Of a stretch of 64,000 nt of DNA, positions 8,103 through 17,343 are shown piece after piece. The DNA is taken from contig NZ_BAGE01000060.1 of assembly GCF_000308675.1 (NCBI RefSeq), positions 1 through 64,000 on the forward strand, in the 5' to 3' direction. The stretch is from Nocardia paucivorans NBRC 100373. Lineage in GTDB: Bacteria; Actinomycetota; Actinomycetes; Mycobacteriales; Mycobacteriaceae. The notes beneath the pieces were generated by a model. The model was not told the DNA's origin. It was given only the letters and a program-made list of their open reading frames with translations, and ran no database searches. Position 1 is the stretch's first letter. Every line of letters starts with the position of its first letter. Both the position numbers and the translations under genes were made by a program.

Positions 8103-8879
8103 CTACCGCCGATCCAACAACAGTCGCGCGCAGCGGTCCGGATCGTCGTAGAACGGCGTGTGACCGCTGCCGGGCAGGGTGACGTGCCGGGCGGCGGGTA
8201 GCACCGCTTGTGCCCGGCGGTGTTGGGTGGCGTAGGTGAGCAGGATGTCACGGTTGCCCCAGGCGATGGTCACCGGAATATCGGCGAGCGCGGCCGGGTC
8301 GGGCGCTTTCACCTCGGTGAAGGAGTCCAGCGCCGGACCGAAGCCGAGCGAGGTGATGGCCCCCTCGGCGGTGGCCAGGGCGACCTGCGGATCCACCGCC
8401 CACGGTTTGCCGAAGACCAGCCCGAGGAAGGCGGTGCGACCGGCCGCGGTGCCGAGGATGGCGGGCAGTTTCGGACGCAGTATCCGCCCCAGTGTCTTGG
8501 ACCGACCCAACGACTGCTGGCACCACACCCGGCCGGCGGTATCCCAGAAACCTATCGGCGAGAAGGCGGTGACCGAACGGGCCAGACCGCGCGCGCCCAG
8601 GTTCAGGGTGATGAGACCACCCATCGAGTTGCCGGCCAGGTGGGGGCGCTCGATTCCCTGTTCGGCGAGAAAATCGGCCAGTGCGTCGGTGAGGGTGCCG
8701 ACCGTGGTGCGCGGCAGTGGCGCAGAATCACCGAAACCGGGCAGGTCGACCGCGATCACCTCGAAGGACTCGGCCAGGGTTGCGATGATCGGCTCCCACA
8801 CCTGCCACCGACTGCCGACTCCGTGCACCAGGACCAGCGGCTCGCCGCTGCCCTCGCGATGGTGGTTCAAGATCGTCAT
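8103..8879 (-). CDS. Alpha/beta-fold hydrolase
   Basis: 258 residues of a classical alpha/beta hydrolase. LVLVHGVGSRWQVWEP is the HG oxyanion strand, VIAVDLPGFGDSAP follows, LAGNSMGGLITL is the nucleophile elbow (Ser of GNSMGG), VTIAWGNRDILLTY holds the acid, and LPGSGHTPFYDDP holds the catalytic His. The triad is complete. No signal peptide is seen. It is convergent with the enoyl-CoA hydratase with essentially no spacer, so transcripts should overlap. Similar proteins hydrolyse esters or epoxides; the substrate is unknown. Confidence 0.82.
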   Translation of the reverse strand: MTILNHHREGSGEPLVLVHGVGSRWQVWEPIIATLAESFEVIAVDLPGFGDSAPLPRTTVGTLTDALADFLAEQGIERPHLAGNSMGGLITLNLGARGLARSVTAFSPIGFWDTAGRVWCQQSLGRSKTLGRILRPKLPAILGTAAGRTAFLGLVFGKPWAVDPQVALATAEGAITSLGFGPALDSFTEVKAPDPAALADIPVTIAWGNRDILLTYATQHRRAQAVLPAARHVTLPGSGHTPFYDDPDRCARLLLDRR

Positions 8880-9139
8880 CTGCGACTCCGGTGATCAGGA
8901 CACGTCCCGATCACCCTAATGGACGCCCATGCCGAACAGTGGGCGACAGCCCTCAGTTGTTCACCAGACCTCCCATACGTAACACCCGCCGCGCTGTGAA
9001 TCTCGCGGTAATTCCCGCACTCGAGTTGCGATCCGGTTGTGATTGCGACTACACACGACCGTGGACAGCCGCCCAGGTCGGGTAGAACCCCTTGGCCGAT
9101 ACGGCGCTGCCCGGGAAACCACAGTGAGAGAGGAACCTG

Positions 9140-9457
9140 GTGCGGATCACGCTTATCGCCGCGACCCTTATCGCCCTGCCGCTGCTGGCGGCCTGCGGCA
9201 GCGACTCCGACGCGCTGACCGAAACGGATCTGTCCCAATCTCTGCAGGAGAAGGGCTTGAAAGATCCGGGGTTCGCCGACTGCGCGGCGAAGCTCTACAT
9301 GCAGGAGGGCATTTCGCAAGACGGTCTGCACACCCTGATCAGCGATGAATTCGACACCAGGGAGGCCGATCCGGAAACCCTCGGTATGAGCAAGGAGGAC
9401 GCCGACAAGGTGCGCTCGGCGACCCAGAAGATCGTCAAGGAATGCCTCGGCAGCTAG
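9140..9457 (+). CDS. Small lipoprotein of unknown function
   Basis: 105 residues from a GTG preceded by GAGAGGAA. The N-terminus MRITLIAATLIALPLLAACG is a lipoprotein signal peptide with lipobox LAAC and lipidated Cys19. The mature part is acidic and helical, with two further Cys (in FADCAAKLY and KECLGS) that could form a disulfide. I do not recognise the family. It is preceded by 260 bp of non-coding sequence and followed by a strong hairpin. It is convergent with the VanW-domain gene. Confidence 0.72.
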   Translation: MRITLIAATLIALPLLAACGSDSDALTETDLSQSLQEKGLKDPGFADCAAKLYMQEGISQDGLHTLISDEFDTREADPETLGMSKEDADKVRSATQKIVKECLGS

Positions 9458-9666
9458 CGGAAAAGTGATCGCGGCGGACGGGTCCGCGATACCCCCGACG
9501 CGGGTCGTCCGGTGTATCGCGGCCGACCGGACGAACTCGTGGCCGGCGCTTTCTCCACCGCCGGCATCGCGCGCTCGAACCGGCCTGCCGACGCGGACTC
9601 GTTCTCCGCGTTCGCAGACCCCGTATTCCGGTGCTCCGGGACCGGGTCATCGAGGCAGCCGAACGA

Positions 9667-9698
9667 AAATCGGGACAGGCGTGTGCCCGTCCCGATTT
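9667..9698. terminator. Hairpin terminator between convergent genes
   Basis: Perfect 10-bp arms AAATCGGGAC and GTCCCGATTT enclose a 12-nt loop. It lies between the lipoprotein gene (+) and the VanW-type gene (-) and ends in T-rich bases on either strand, so it can act in both directions. Confidence 0.7.
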
Positions 9699-9715
9699 CA
9701 TCGCCGTACCGCGAT

Positions 9716-12133
9716 CTACCGGGGGCGTCCCGGCGGCGGCTCATGTGACGCCCCGGTGGCCTGCGACCGGTCTTCTTTCTTCTCTTCCTCTTCTTCGTCG
9801 ACGCCGCACTTGACGATCGGCACCGGGTCGTATTTCACCGTGCGTGTGGTGCGTGAGATCTCGCGTCCGGTGGCGATATCGGTGATGACCCGGGTGTCGC
9901 TGATCGTGAAGCCGGGGGCGCCGTCGCTGGCGATGCAGTCCTCACCGGCGGGCACTCGGACGGTCTGTGGTTCGGTGGGCTTGGTGCGCTCACCGGTAAT
10001 GGATTCCACCTCGACGGTCTTCGTACCCCAGATCCGGACGGTTACCTGAGAGCTGTCGGCGAAGGCCTGGATATAGATCCCCTTCGGGGTGTTGTTGCGG
10101 AACTGCAGATCGATGACACCGTCGAAAACGGTCGCTTCCCGTGCCGCCGGGTAACGGGAGATGTAGTAGCTGTGCTCGGTGTGCGCGACATCTTCCAGAC
10201 CCGCGAAATAGGCGGCGTTGTAGAGGGTGGTCGCGAACTGGCTGATACCACCACCGACCGCCTTGTCCGGCCGACCGTGGTTGATGATGCCGGATTCGAC
10301 ATAGCCTTCGGCCGCGGTGCGCGGGCCGGTGTGATTGTTGAGGGAGAAGACCTCGCCCGGTTTCACCACGGCACCGTTGACCTCCTGCGCCACGAGGCGG
10401 ATATTCACCCCTGAGGGTCCGGTGAAACCGCTGGTGGTGAACTCGCCCATAGGTTCGGTGATACCGAGGTCCTCGGCGGCCTTGGTGGTGAACTCGGGCT
10501 CGATCCGGTCGTAGACCGCCTCGGCGCTGCGCTGCGGGCCGGCGGCGGTGAACAGCGCTGGAAGCTTCTCCAGCGTTTTCGGCCAGTTGATCTTGTCGCC
10601 CGTCACCGACGGAACCACGCTCGGCGTGCCACCGGTCAGGGTGAAGGTGGCGTCTTTCGGCTCGACCTCGGTGTCCACCAGCTGGGGAGTCAGCAGATCG
10701 GTGGCCAGTTGGGGGTCGTATCCGGCTTTCAAACCGCCGTTGCCGTCGGGGACGAACCTGATGACGGTGGCGATCTGTTCCGGCAGCAGGGTCGCGGCGG
10801 CGCCCTTACCCGTCACCGCGACGGGGGCGGACACCGCGGGCTCGGCGATCTGGTGCAGTGCCTGTTCGATGGACTCGGGGCGCACGTTCATCGGCGCGGG
10901 AACGACCGGGAGTTCCAGGGTGCCCGCGGTGGCCCAGCGCTCGATCAGCAGCTCGCGGGCGGCCGCGAGATCGAGCACCCGACCGGGCACCGGAGCGACC
11001 GCGATCGGCGTGACGCCCTCGAAACGGATGCCGCCCTCGACCGCCGGTTCGTCGTAGACGCGCAGCTCCTCGAGTTTCGCGTTCAGGACGGCATCGTCCA
11101 CGGCGCTGGCGACCGGCACCGTGCGGGTGCCGAACAGGGAGAGCAACCGCGCGGCCGGATTGAGCGGCTGACCACCGATCCGATCCCAGGTGGCGTCCCA
11201 ATCCACACTCAGCCCCGACTGCGCGGGGATCAGGGCGGTCTGCGTCTCGTCGATCCGTATCGGCAGTTCCCGACCGACCCGCGCGTCGAGCGCCGACCGT
11301 AGTTCGGCATCGGCCTCGGCGGTGTCCATCCCACCGATATCGACCCCGGCGACGACCACACCGCGCGGCACCTTACCGGCGGAGACGGCCAGATCGGCGA
11401 GATAACCGAGAAGCGCGACCCCGAACACCACGGCGGCCACAACGGCGATACGACGGGCCCGGGGAGTTTGCAGCAGCACACCGGGTGAGCGCAGCAATGC
11501 CGCGGCCAGGGGGCGGGGGGCGGCCGGGGGAACCGAGCGGCGGGCGCCGGCAGGGCGGCCACGACCGCCGGTCTCATCGATCGGGCCGCGTTCGTCGGCC
11601 GTCGGGTCTTCCGCGGGATCGCGCTCCGCCCGGTCGGCCCCCCGCGTGGTTTGCGCGTCGGTCGTGCCATCGGCTCGGCCGCCCGCCACCGGCAAGACCT
11701 CGGTGCTCATCGAATCGAGCGCGAGTTGGGGCAGCTGTGTGGTGACCTCGTCGTCGCCGGGCACATAGTCCTCGGACGCGGAGGAGAGGTCGGACGGGGC
11801 GTCCGAATATTCGGAACCCGAGGGGGTGGTATGGCGGGCACCGCCCGGGCGGGGGTGCTCGGACAGCTGCCCTAACGTCTCCGTCATCCAACCGGATGTT
11901 TCCGGGGAGAGTCCGGGGGGTACAGAAGGTCGGGAGACAACTGAAGACGAGGTGTCGGTGGGCCCGACCTCCGAAACCGGCCGTCGAGGGGTCGGATGCG
12001 GTGCCTCGGATGAGGCGGACGAGGGCCGGGGGGCCTGCCGAGACCGGGTGGATTCGAGCAGTCGACGCATGTCGGCGTCGTTCGCCTGCGGATCGTGACC
12101 GGATCTCCGGCCGCTGCTCGATTCGCCGATCAC
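9716..12133 (-). CDS. Membrane-anchored VanW-domain protein with peptidoglycan-binding-like repeats
   Basis: 805 residues. Residues 1 to about 220 are a hydrophilic, disordered cytoplasmic region rich in Ser, Pro, Arg and Glu. One membrane segment follows (RIAVVAAVVFGVALLGYLADLAV). The extracytoplasmic part starts with a YoaR-like peptidoglycan-binding module (GVDIGGMDTAEADAELRSAL), then a repeat around residues 400-540, then the VanW domain: NIRLVAQEVNGAVVKPGEVFSLNNHTGPR, VGGGISQFATTLYNAAYFAGL and HSYYISRYPAAREATVF. It ends with a short acidic tail. VanW proteins occur with vancomycin-resistance genes but have no established activity. An envelope role is inferred. Single gene, divergent from gnd. 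Confidence 0.85.
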   Translation of the reverse strand: MIGESSSGRRSGHDPQANDADMRRLLESTRSRQAPRPSSASSEAPHPTPRRPVSEVGPTDTSSSVVSRPSVPPGLSPETSGWMTETLGQLSEHPRPGGARHTTPSGSEYSDAPSDLSSASEDYVPGDDEVTTQLPQLALDSMSTEVLPVAGGRADGTTDAQTTRGADRAERDPAEDPTADERGPIDETGGRGRPAGARRSVPPAAPRPLAAALLRSPGVLLQTPRARRIAVVAAVVFGVALLGYLADLAVSAGKVPRGVVVAGVDIGGMDTAEADAELRSALDARVGRELPIRIDETQTALIPAQSGLSVDWDATWDRIGGQPLNPAARLLSLFGTRTVPVASAVDDAVLNAKLEELRVYDEPAVEGGIRFEGVTPIAVAPVPGRVLDLAAARELLIERWATAGTLELPVVPAPMNVRPESIEQALHQIAEPAVSAPVAVTGKGAAATLLPEQIATVIRFVPDGNGGLKAGYDPQLATDLLTPQLVDTEVEPKDATFTLTGGTPSVVPSVTGDKINWPKTLEKLPALFTAAGPQRSAEAVYDRIEPEFTTKAAEDLGITEPMGEFTTSGFTGPSGVNIRLVAQEVNGAVVKPGEVFSLNNHTGPRTAAEGYVESGIINHGRPDKAVGGGISQFATTLYNAAYFAGLEDVAHTEHSYYISRYPAAREATVFDGVIDLQFRNNTPKGIYIQAFADSSQVTVRIWGTKTVEVESITGERTKPTEPQTVRVPAGEDCIASDGAPGFTISDTRVITDIATGREISRTTRTVKYDPVPIVKCGVDEEEEEKKEDRSQATGASHEPPPGRPR

Positions 12134-12394
12134 GAACCGTCCTTCCCCGTTCGAGTTGCCGGGCTCGCGCGCTACGAGCCCCTGCCCACGATAACGTCAC
12201 GAACCGATATCGTCAGTGCAGCATCTGTCACAACCGACCGCGCGGCGAAAGCCGAACGCGCCCCTGACGGACATGATGAGGCTCCGCGCAGCTGCCGGGT
12301 CGGGGGTCGGGCAACTACACGGAGCCATCAGCTATATCGGGGGACGCAAGCCGGCGTTACACATTCGCTCGACAGCCGAACGAGGTGAGGCGAG

Positions 12395-13432
12395 ATGCAG
12401 CTTGGGATGATCGGGCTGGGCCGGATGGGCGCCAATATCGTGCGCCGGGTCGTGGCCGATGGGCATACCGTGGTCGGCTACGACCGATACGCAGCCGGGA
12501 TCGCCGAACTGCGCTCCGAACTGGGACCGAGTTTTCGTGGCGGCACCGACCTCGCGGAATTCGTCGCGGCCCTGGACACCCCTCGGGTGGTCTGGGTCAT
12601 GATCCCGGCGGGAACGGCAGGGGCGGTTATCGATCAGGTGGCCGAATTGCTGGAACCTGGCGATATCGTCATCGATGGGGGCAACAGCCGGTACCACGAC
12701 GATATCGAGCGGGCCGCCCGGCTGGCCCCCAGGGGGATCCACTACCTCGATATCGGCACCTCGGGCGGGATATTCGGTCGAACCCGCGGATTCTGTCTGA
12801 TGATCGGCGGCGAGGCCGAACAGGTGCGCTATCTGGAACCGCTGCTGCGCTCCATCGCGCCCGGTGTCGACAGCGCCCCGCGCACTCCCGGCCGCACCGG
12901 AGAACCGAGCCCGGCCGAGCACGGCTATCTGCACTGCGGGCCCGTCGGAGCCGGTCATTTCGTGAAAATGGTGCACAACGGCATCGAGTACGGGCTGATG
13001 GCCGCCTATGCCGAAGGGCTCAATATCCTGCGCCGGGCCGATTACGGAGCGCGACACGGCGGCGAGGCCTCCGCCGAGGAAACCCCGCTGGACCATCCGG
13101 AGCACTACCGCTACGACATCGATATCCCCGCGGTGGCCGAAGTATGGCGACGCGGCTCGGTGATCGCCTCCTGGCTATTGGACCTGACCGCTGCCGAACT
13201 GCACGCCGATCCGAGTCTGGATTCCTTCGACGGCCGGGTCTCGGACTCCGGGGAAGGCCGCTGGACGATCGAGGCCGCCATCGATATCGGAGTGCCGGTC
13301 CCGGTGCTGTCGGCGGCCCTGTTTCAGCGGTTCTCGTCCCGCGGTGAGTCGGACTACGCCGACCGGGTGCTCTCGGCCATGCGCCAGGCCTTCGGCGGGC
13401 ACCGGGAACTACCGCGACCGCTGCAATCGTGA
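12395..13432 (+). CDS. gnd: 6-phosphogluconate dehydrogenase, decarboxylating (short form)
   Basis: 345 residues, the short form of the family. The Rossmann motif MIGLGRMGANIVRRVVADGH starts near residue 5, VIDGGNSRYHDD is the NADP/substrate loop, LDIGTSGGIFGRTRGFCLMIGG follows, and the catalytic segment GPVGAGHFVKMVHNGIEYGLMAAYAEG contains the Lys and the HN pair. It oxidises 6-phosphogluconate to ribulose 5-phosphate and CO2 in the pentose phosphate pathway. The start ATG follows a GAGGCGAG purine stretch. It resembles M. tuberculosis Gnd2. No operon partner; a strong palindromic hairpin follows. Confidence 0.92.
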   Translation: MQLGMIGLGRMGANIVRRVVADGHTVVGYDRYAAGIAELRSELGPSFRGGTDLAEFVAALDTPRVVWVMIPAGTAGAVIDQVAELLEPGDIVIDGGNSRYHDDIERAARLAPRGIHYLDIGTSGGIFGRTRGFCLMIGGEAEQVRYLEPLLRSIAPGVDSAPRTPGRTGEPSPAEHGYLHCGPVGAGHFVKMVHNGIEYGLMAAYAEGLNILRRADYGARHGGEASAEETPLDHPEHYRYDIDIPAVAEVWRRGSVIASWLLDLTAAELHADPSLDSFDGRVSDSGEGRWTIEAAIDIGVPVPVLSAALFQRFSSRGESDYADRVLSAMRQAFGGHRELPRPLQS

Positions 13433-13452
13433 ATCCGTCACCACCCGCATCC

Positions 13453-13490
13453 GGCGCCGCCCGTCGGGGATATCCCCGACGGGCGGCGCC
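13453..13490. terminator. 38-bp perfect palindrome, bidirectional terminator
   Basis: A perfectly self-complementary 38-bp sequence centred on GATATC, with outer ends GGCGCC. It lies 20 bp after gnd (+) and 39 bp before the end of fadA2 (-). As RNA it forms a very stable stem, so transcription from both sides probably ends here. There is no T tract, as is common in actinomycetes. Confidence 0.75.
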
Positions 13491-13529
13491 ATGGAAAGAC
13501 GGCAGAGCGTGACCCCGCGGATCGGGTGG

Positions 13530-14831
13530 TCAGCGCTCCAGAATCGCGACGACGCCCTGACCACCGGCAGCGCAGATCGAGATCAGCGCTCGCCCGGAAC
13601 CCTTCTCCGCCAACATCTTCGCTGCCGAGGCCACGATCCGACCGCCGGTCGCGGCGAATGGGTGACCCGCGGCCAGCGAGGACCCATTGACATTGAGCTT
13701 GGCGCGGTCGATGGAGCCGAGCGCCCCGTCCAGCCCCAATCGCTCCTTGCAGTACTGATCCGACTCCCAGGCCTGCAGGGTCGCCAGGACGACCGATGCG
13801 AAGGCCTCGTGAATCTCGTAGAAGTCGAAATCCTGCAGCGACAGCCCGTTACGGGCCAACAGCCGGGGCACCGCATAAGTGGGGGCCATGAGCAGACCGT
13901 CGGGGCCATGGATGTAGTCCACCGCGGCGACCTCGCTGTCCACCAGATGCGCGAGCACCGGCAGCCCGCGTTCGGCCGCCCATTCCTCACTCGACAGCAG
14001 TACCGCCGAGGCGCCGTCGGTGAGCGGAGTGGAGTTGCCCGCGGTCATGGTGGCATCGCCCGCCTTCACACCGAAGACCGGCTTCAGCTTGGCCAGTTTC
14101 TCGACCGAGGTGTCCGGACGCAGGTTGTCGTCGCGGGTCAGCCCGAGGAACGGGGTGACCAGGTCGTCGAAGAAACCACGGTCGTAGGCGGCGGCCATGT
14201 TCTTGTGCGACAGATAGGCCAGTTCGTCCTGCGCCTCGCGGGAGATGCCGAACTCCTTGGCGGTGATGGCCGCGTGCTCGCCCATGGACAGACCGGTGCG
14301 CGGTTCGGCATTGCGGGGGATCTCGATGCCGAGCATGCTCGGACGGAGTTGACCCACCAGTTTGAGGCGGTCTTTATTGGTCTTGGCGCGATTGGCCTGC
14401 AGCATCCATTCGCGCATGCTCTCGCTGACCCCGATCGGCGCGTCGGAGGTGGTGTCGGTACCACCGCCGATACCGGCCTCGATCCGTCCCGCGGCGATGG
14501 CGTCACCGACGGTGACGATGGCCTGCAGGCCGGTGCCGCAGGCCAACTGCAGATCGTGCGCGGGGGTGTAGGGGCTGAGTTTGCTGCCGAGCACGCTCTC
14601 GCGGATCATGCCGTGCTCACCGACCCGCTTGAGCACGGCGCCGCCGACCACCATGCCCAGTCGTTCGCCCTGCAGGCCGAACCGGCCGACGAGACCGTCC
14701 AGCGCCGCGGTGAACATGTCCTGGTTGGAGGCGTGCGCATAGGCCCGGTCGGAGCGCGCGAACGGAATGCGGTTACCACCCACGATCGCGACGGGGCGCA
14801 GTTGTCTCGGTGTACGGGCTGTGCTTGTCAC
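13530..14831 (-). CDS. fadA2: Acetyl-CoA acyltransferase (thiolase) FadA2
   Basis: 433 residues. LQLACGTGLQAIVTVGDAIAAG contains the nucleophilic Cys, FYEIHEAFASVVLATLQAW holds the conserved HEAFA loop, LNVNGSSLAAGHPFAATGGR holds the catalytic His (GHP), and ISICAAGGQGVVAILE holds the second Cys. All thiolase catalytic residues are therefore present, unlike the thiolase-like protein at 5767. It cleaves 3-ketoacyl-CoA with CoA, or condenses two acyl-CoA. It is divergent from fabG4, with a shared promoter region carrying a 32-bp inverted repeat, and matches the Rv0243/Rv0242c arrangement of M. tuberculosis. Confidence 0.92.
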   Translation of the reverse strand: MTSTARTPRQLRPVAIVGGNRIPFARSDRAYAHASNQDMFTAALDGLVGRFGLQGERLGMVVGGAVLKRVGEHGMIRESVLGSKLSPYTPAHDLQLACGTGLQAIVTVGDAIAAGRIEAGIGGGTDTTSDAPIGVSESMREWMLQANRAKTNKDRLKLVGQLRPSMLGIEIPRNAEPRTGLSMGEHAAITAKEFGISREAQDELAYLSHKNMAAAYDRGFFDDLVTPFLGLTRDDNLRPDTSVEKLAKLKPVFGVKAGDATMTAGNSTPLTDGASAVLLSSEEWAAERGLPVLAHLVDSEVAAVDYIHGPDGLLMAPTYAVPRLLARNGLSLQDFDFYEIHEAFASVVLATLQAWESDQYCKERLGLDGALGSIDRAKLNVNGSSLAAGHPFAATGGRIVASAAKMLAEKGSGRALISICAAGGQGVVAILER

Positions 14832-14930
14832 TCGGATCTCCCATGGTGTCGACAGTGTGGTCTCCGGCGGTCCGGCACCTCGGTGCGCGGGCTCGTGCCG
14901 CGTCGCCCGGCGCCCGGGAGCACTCGGTTT

Positions 14931-14962
14931 ACATTAAACTTACTCTGGAGTAAGTTTAATGT
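14931..14962. promoter_or_regulatory. 32-bp inverted repeat, operator for fadA2/fabG4
   Basis: Arms of 15 bp (ACATTAAACTTACTC and its exact reverse complement) flank a TG spacer. The core TTACTCTGGAGTAA at 14940-14953 matches the TTAC-N6-GTAA palindromes upstream of fadE5 and of the tetR gene. It sits 100 bp from the fadA2 start and about 150 bp from the fabG4 start, in an AT-rich island, so it should control both divergent promoters. Confidence 0.75.
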
Positions 14963-15108
14963 CGACACGCAGCCTGCGATTGTGTGCCGGCCCACCGCGA
15001 CAGCGATCACTCCCGCAGGTCATCGCCCGTCGGAAGCCAGAAACGCAGCGCAGGGGCGATTACCGACATCCCTGTCCGCTATCCACAGCACAGAAAAGGT
15101 GACGATCA

Positions 15109-16464
15109 GTGGCAGCCAAGACCAAGGGTGCACCCAACCTCTACGGATCGTTCGTCAACTCCGCCCCCGGCGGGTTCCTCGCGAGCAAACTGGGACTGCC
15201 CAAGCCGGAGAAACTGCGGCGCTACGTTCCCGGCGAAGCACCGCTGCCCGGGCCGGTGCTGCTCGGCGGCAAGGGCCGGGTCGCGGAACCGGTGCGCACC
15301 CTGCTGTCGGACCACACCTTCGCCGATGCCCTGACCCCGGGCACCAAATACGGCGCACTGGTCTTCGACGCCACCGGGATCGGCGGTATCGATGACCTGT
15401 CCCAGCTGTTCGAGTTCTTCCAGCCCGCCATGCGCAGTATCGCGCCCTGCGGGCGGGTGCTGGTGATCGGCACCACACCGGAACTGACCGACAGTGTGGA
15501 AGAGCAGATCGCCCAGCGCGCGTTGGAGGGCTTCACCCGCAGCGTCGGTAAGGAGCTGCTGCGCGGTGCCACCGCCCAACTGGTGTACCTGCACCCGGAG
15601 GCGGCTCCGGCGGCCACCGGCCTGGAATCCACCCTGCGTTTCCTGCTCTCGGCCAAATCCGCCTTCGTGGACGGCCAGGTCATCCGGGTGGGCAAGGAGG
15701 ACTCCACCGCCCCGGCGAACTGGCAGCGCCCGCTCGACGGCAAGGTCGCGGTGGTCACCGGTGCGGCGCGCGGTATCGGCGCAACCATCGCCGAGGTATT
15801 CGCCCGGGACGGCGCCCAGGTGATCGTGGCCGATATCCCGGCCGCGAGCGATGCACTGACCGAGACCGCGAACAAAGTGGGCGCCACCGCCCTGGCCCTG
15901 GACGTCACCTCGCCCGACGCAGCGCAGAAACTGGCCGAATTCGCCACCGAACGATTCGGCGGAATCGACATCATCGTGCACAACGCCGGTATCACCCGCG
16001 ACAAGCTGCTGGCCAATATGGACGCGGCCCGGTGGAACGCGGTGATCGGCGTCAATCTGGCCGCACCGCACCGGATCACCGAAGGTCTGGTGGCCGCGGG
16101 TGCGCTGCGCGAAGGCGGCCGGGTCATCGACGTGTCCTCGATCGCCGGTATCGCCGGTAACCGCGGCCAGACCAACTACAGCACGTCCAAGGCGGGTGTG
16201 ATCGGCATGGTGAACGCCGAGGCGCCGAAGCTGGCCGAGAAGGGCATCACCATCAACGCCGTGGCGCCCGGATTCATCGAAACCGCCATGACCGCCGCCA
16301 TCCCCCTGGCCACCCGCGAGGGCGGACGGTTGATGTCGTCGCTGAACCAGGGTGGTGAGACGGTGGACGTCGCCGAGGCCATCGCCTACTTCGCGAGCCC
16401 GGCCTCGAACGCGATCACCGGCAACACCCTCCGCGTCTGCGGCCAGGCCATGCTGGGAGCATGA
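15109..16464 (+). CDS. fabG4: 3-oxoacyl-[ACP/CoA] reductase FabG4 (high-molecular-weight type)
   Basis: 451 residues from GTG, close to M. tuberculosis FabG4 (454). Residues 1 to about 200 form the flavodoxin-like N-terminal domain special to HMW FabG proteins. The C-terminal reductase domain has VVTGAARGIGATIAEVF (NADH-binding TGxxxGIG), VHNAGITRD (NAG motif), SSIAGIAGNRGQTNYSTSKAG (catalytic Ser, Tyr-x3-Lys) and VAPGFIETAM. It reduces 3-oxoacyl thioesters with NADH. The stop codon overlaps the htdX start as ATGA, so translation is probably coupled and the two enzymes act in sequence (reductase then dehydratase). Confidence 0.93.
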   Translation: MAAKTKGAPNLYGSFVNSAPGGFLASKLGLPKPEKLRRYVPGEAPLPGPVLLGGKGRVAEPVRTLLSDHTFADALTPGTKYGALVFDATGIGGIDDLSQLFEFFQPAMRSIAPCGRVLVIGTTPELTDSVEEQIAQRALEGFTRSVGKELLRGATAQLVYLHPEAAPAATGLESTLRFLLSAKSAFVDGQVIRVGKEDSTAPANWQRPLDGKVAVVTGAARGIGATIAEVFARDGAQVIVADIPAASDALTETANKVGATALALDVTSPDAAQKLAEFATERFGGIDIIVHNAGITRDKLLANMDAARWNAVIGVNLAAPHRITEGLVAAGALREGGRVIDVSSIAGIAGNRGQTNYSTSKAGVIGMVNAEAPKLAEKGITINAVAPGFIETAMTAAIPLATREGGRLMSSLNQGGETVDVAEAIAYFASPASNAITGNTLRVCGQAMLGA

Positions 16465-17330
16465 TGACCGACACCTTCGTTCTCACCGAACCACCGAAGA
16501 ACGGCAACCTCTACGCGCAGGCGGCGCTCGGCGCCGTTCCGCTGCCGCTGGTGCCGTCGCGTAAATCCACCATCCCCGACCGGCAGGTACGGCTCGACGG
16601 TTTTCGGGTGGACCCGGATCACCTGGCCGCCTACTGCCGGGCGACGGGTCTGCGCTTCGGTGACGAACTGCCGTTGACCTATCCGTTCATCATCACCTTC
16701 CCTTTGGTGATGAAACTGATCGTGCAACGCGACTTCCCGTTCGTCGCGGTGGGCGCGGTGCACGCGGAGAACCACATCGAACGCACCCGCCCCATCTCGG
16801 TGAGCGAACCCCTGGATATCCGCGTGCACGTGGAGAATCTGCGGGAACACCGCAAAGGACTGCTGGTCGATGCGATCAGCGAGGTCAGCGTGGGCCGGGA
16901 ACAGGTGTGGCGGCAGGTCAGCACCCTGCTGCACCAGCAGCGCACCTCCCTGTCGGATGAGCCGAAACCGGAACCCAAACCGGAAGAGGTCCCGCCACCA
17001 CCACTGCGCACCTTCCGGGTGGATCAGCAGATGATCAACCGGTACGCGGCGGCATCCGGCGATCGCAACCCCATCCACACCTCGGCACTGGGCGCCAAGG
17101 CCTTCGGCTTCCCCCGGCCGATCGCCCACGGAATGTGGTCGGCGGCGGCGATTCTCGGTGTCGTCGAGGGACGAATCCCGGACGCGGCCACCTATGCGGT
17201 GAAATTCGGTAAACCGATCCTGCTGCCCGCCACGGTGAACGTGTACGCGGATCAGACCGACGAGGGCTGGGAGCTGTCGCTGCTCCATCCGAAGAAGGGC
17301 TACCCCCACCTCACCGCGACACTGCGCTGA
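16461..17330 (+). CDS. htdX: 3-hydroxyacyl-thioester dehydratase HtdX (double hotdog, MaoC-like)
   Basis: 289 residues (or 288 from the adjacent ATG at 16464). The C-terminal half holds the R-specific hydratase-2 signature YAAASGDRNPIHTSALGAKAFGFPRPIAHGMW, with catalytic Asp and His in SGDRNPIH. The N-terminal half is a second hotdog without that motif, and a Pro/Glu-rich linker (EPKPEPKPEEVPPPP) joins the two. It interconverts (R)-3-hydroxyacyl and trans-2-enoyl thioesters, the step after FabG4. The fabG4-htdX order matches Rv0242c-Rv0241c. Two hairpins follow. Confidence 0.92.
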   Translation: MMTDTFVLTEPPKNGNLYAQAALGAVPLPLVPSRKSTIPDRQVRLDGFRVDPDHLAAYCRATGLRFGDELPLTYPFIITFPLVMKLIVQRDFPFVAVGAVHAENHIERTRPISVSEPLDIRVHVENLREHRKGLLVDAISEVSVGREQVWRQVSTLLHQQRTSLSDEPKPEPKPEEVPPPPLRTFRVDQQMINRYAAASGDRNPIHTSALGAKAFGFPRPIAHGMWSAAAILGVVEGRIPDAATYAVKFGKPILLPATVNVYADQTDEGWELSLLHPKKGYPHLTATLR

Positions 17331-17343
17331 TCACGCCCCGACG

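Noticed and set aside
13344..15395. 683-codon + strand frame
   Set aside because: It is antisense to fadA2 and overlaps fabG4; the fadA2 frame has intact catalytic motifs.
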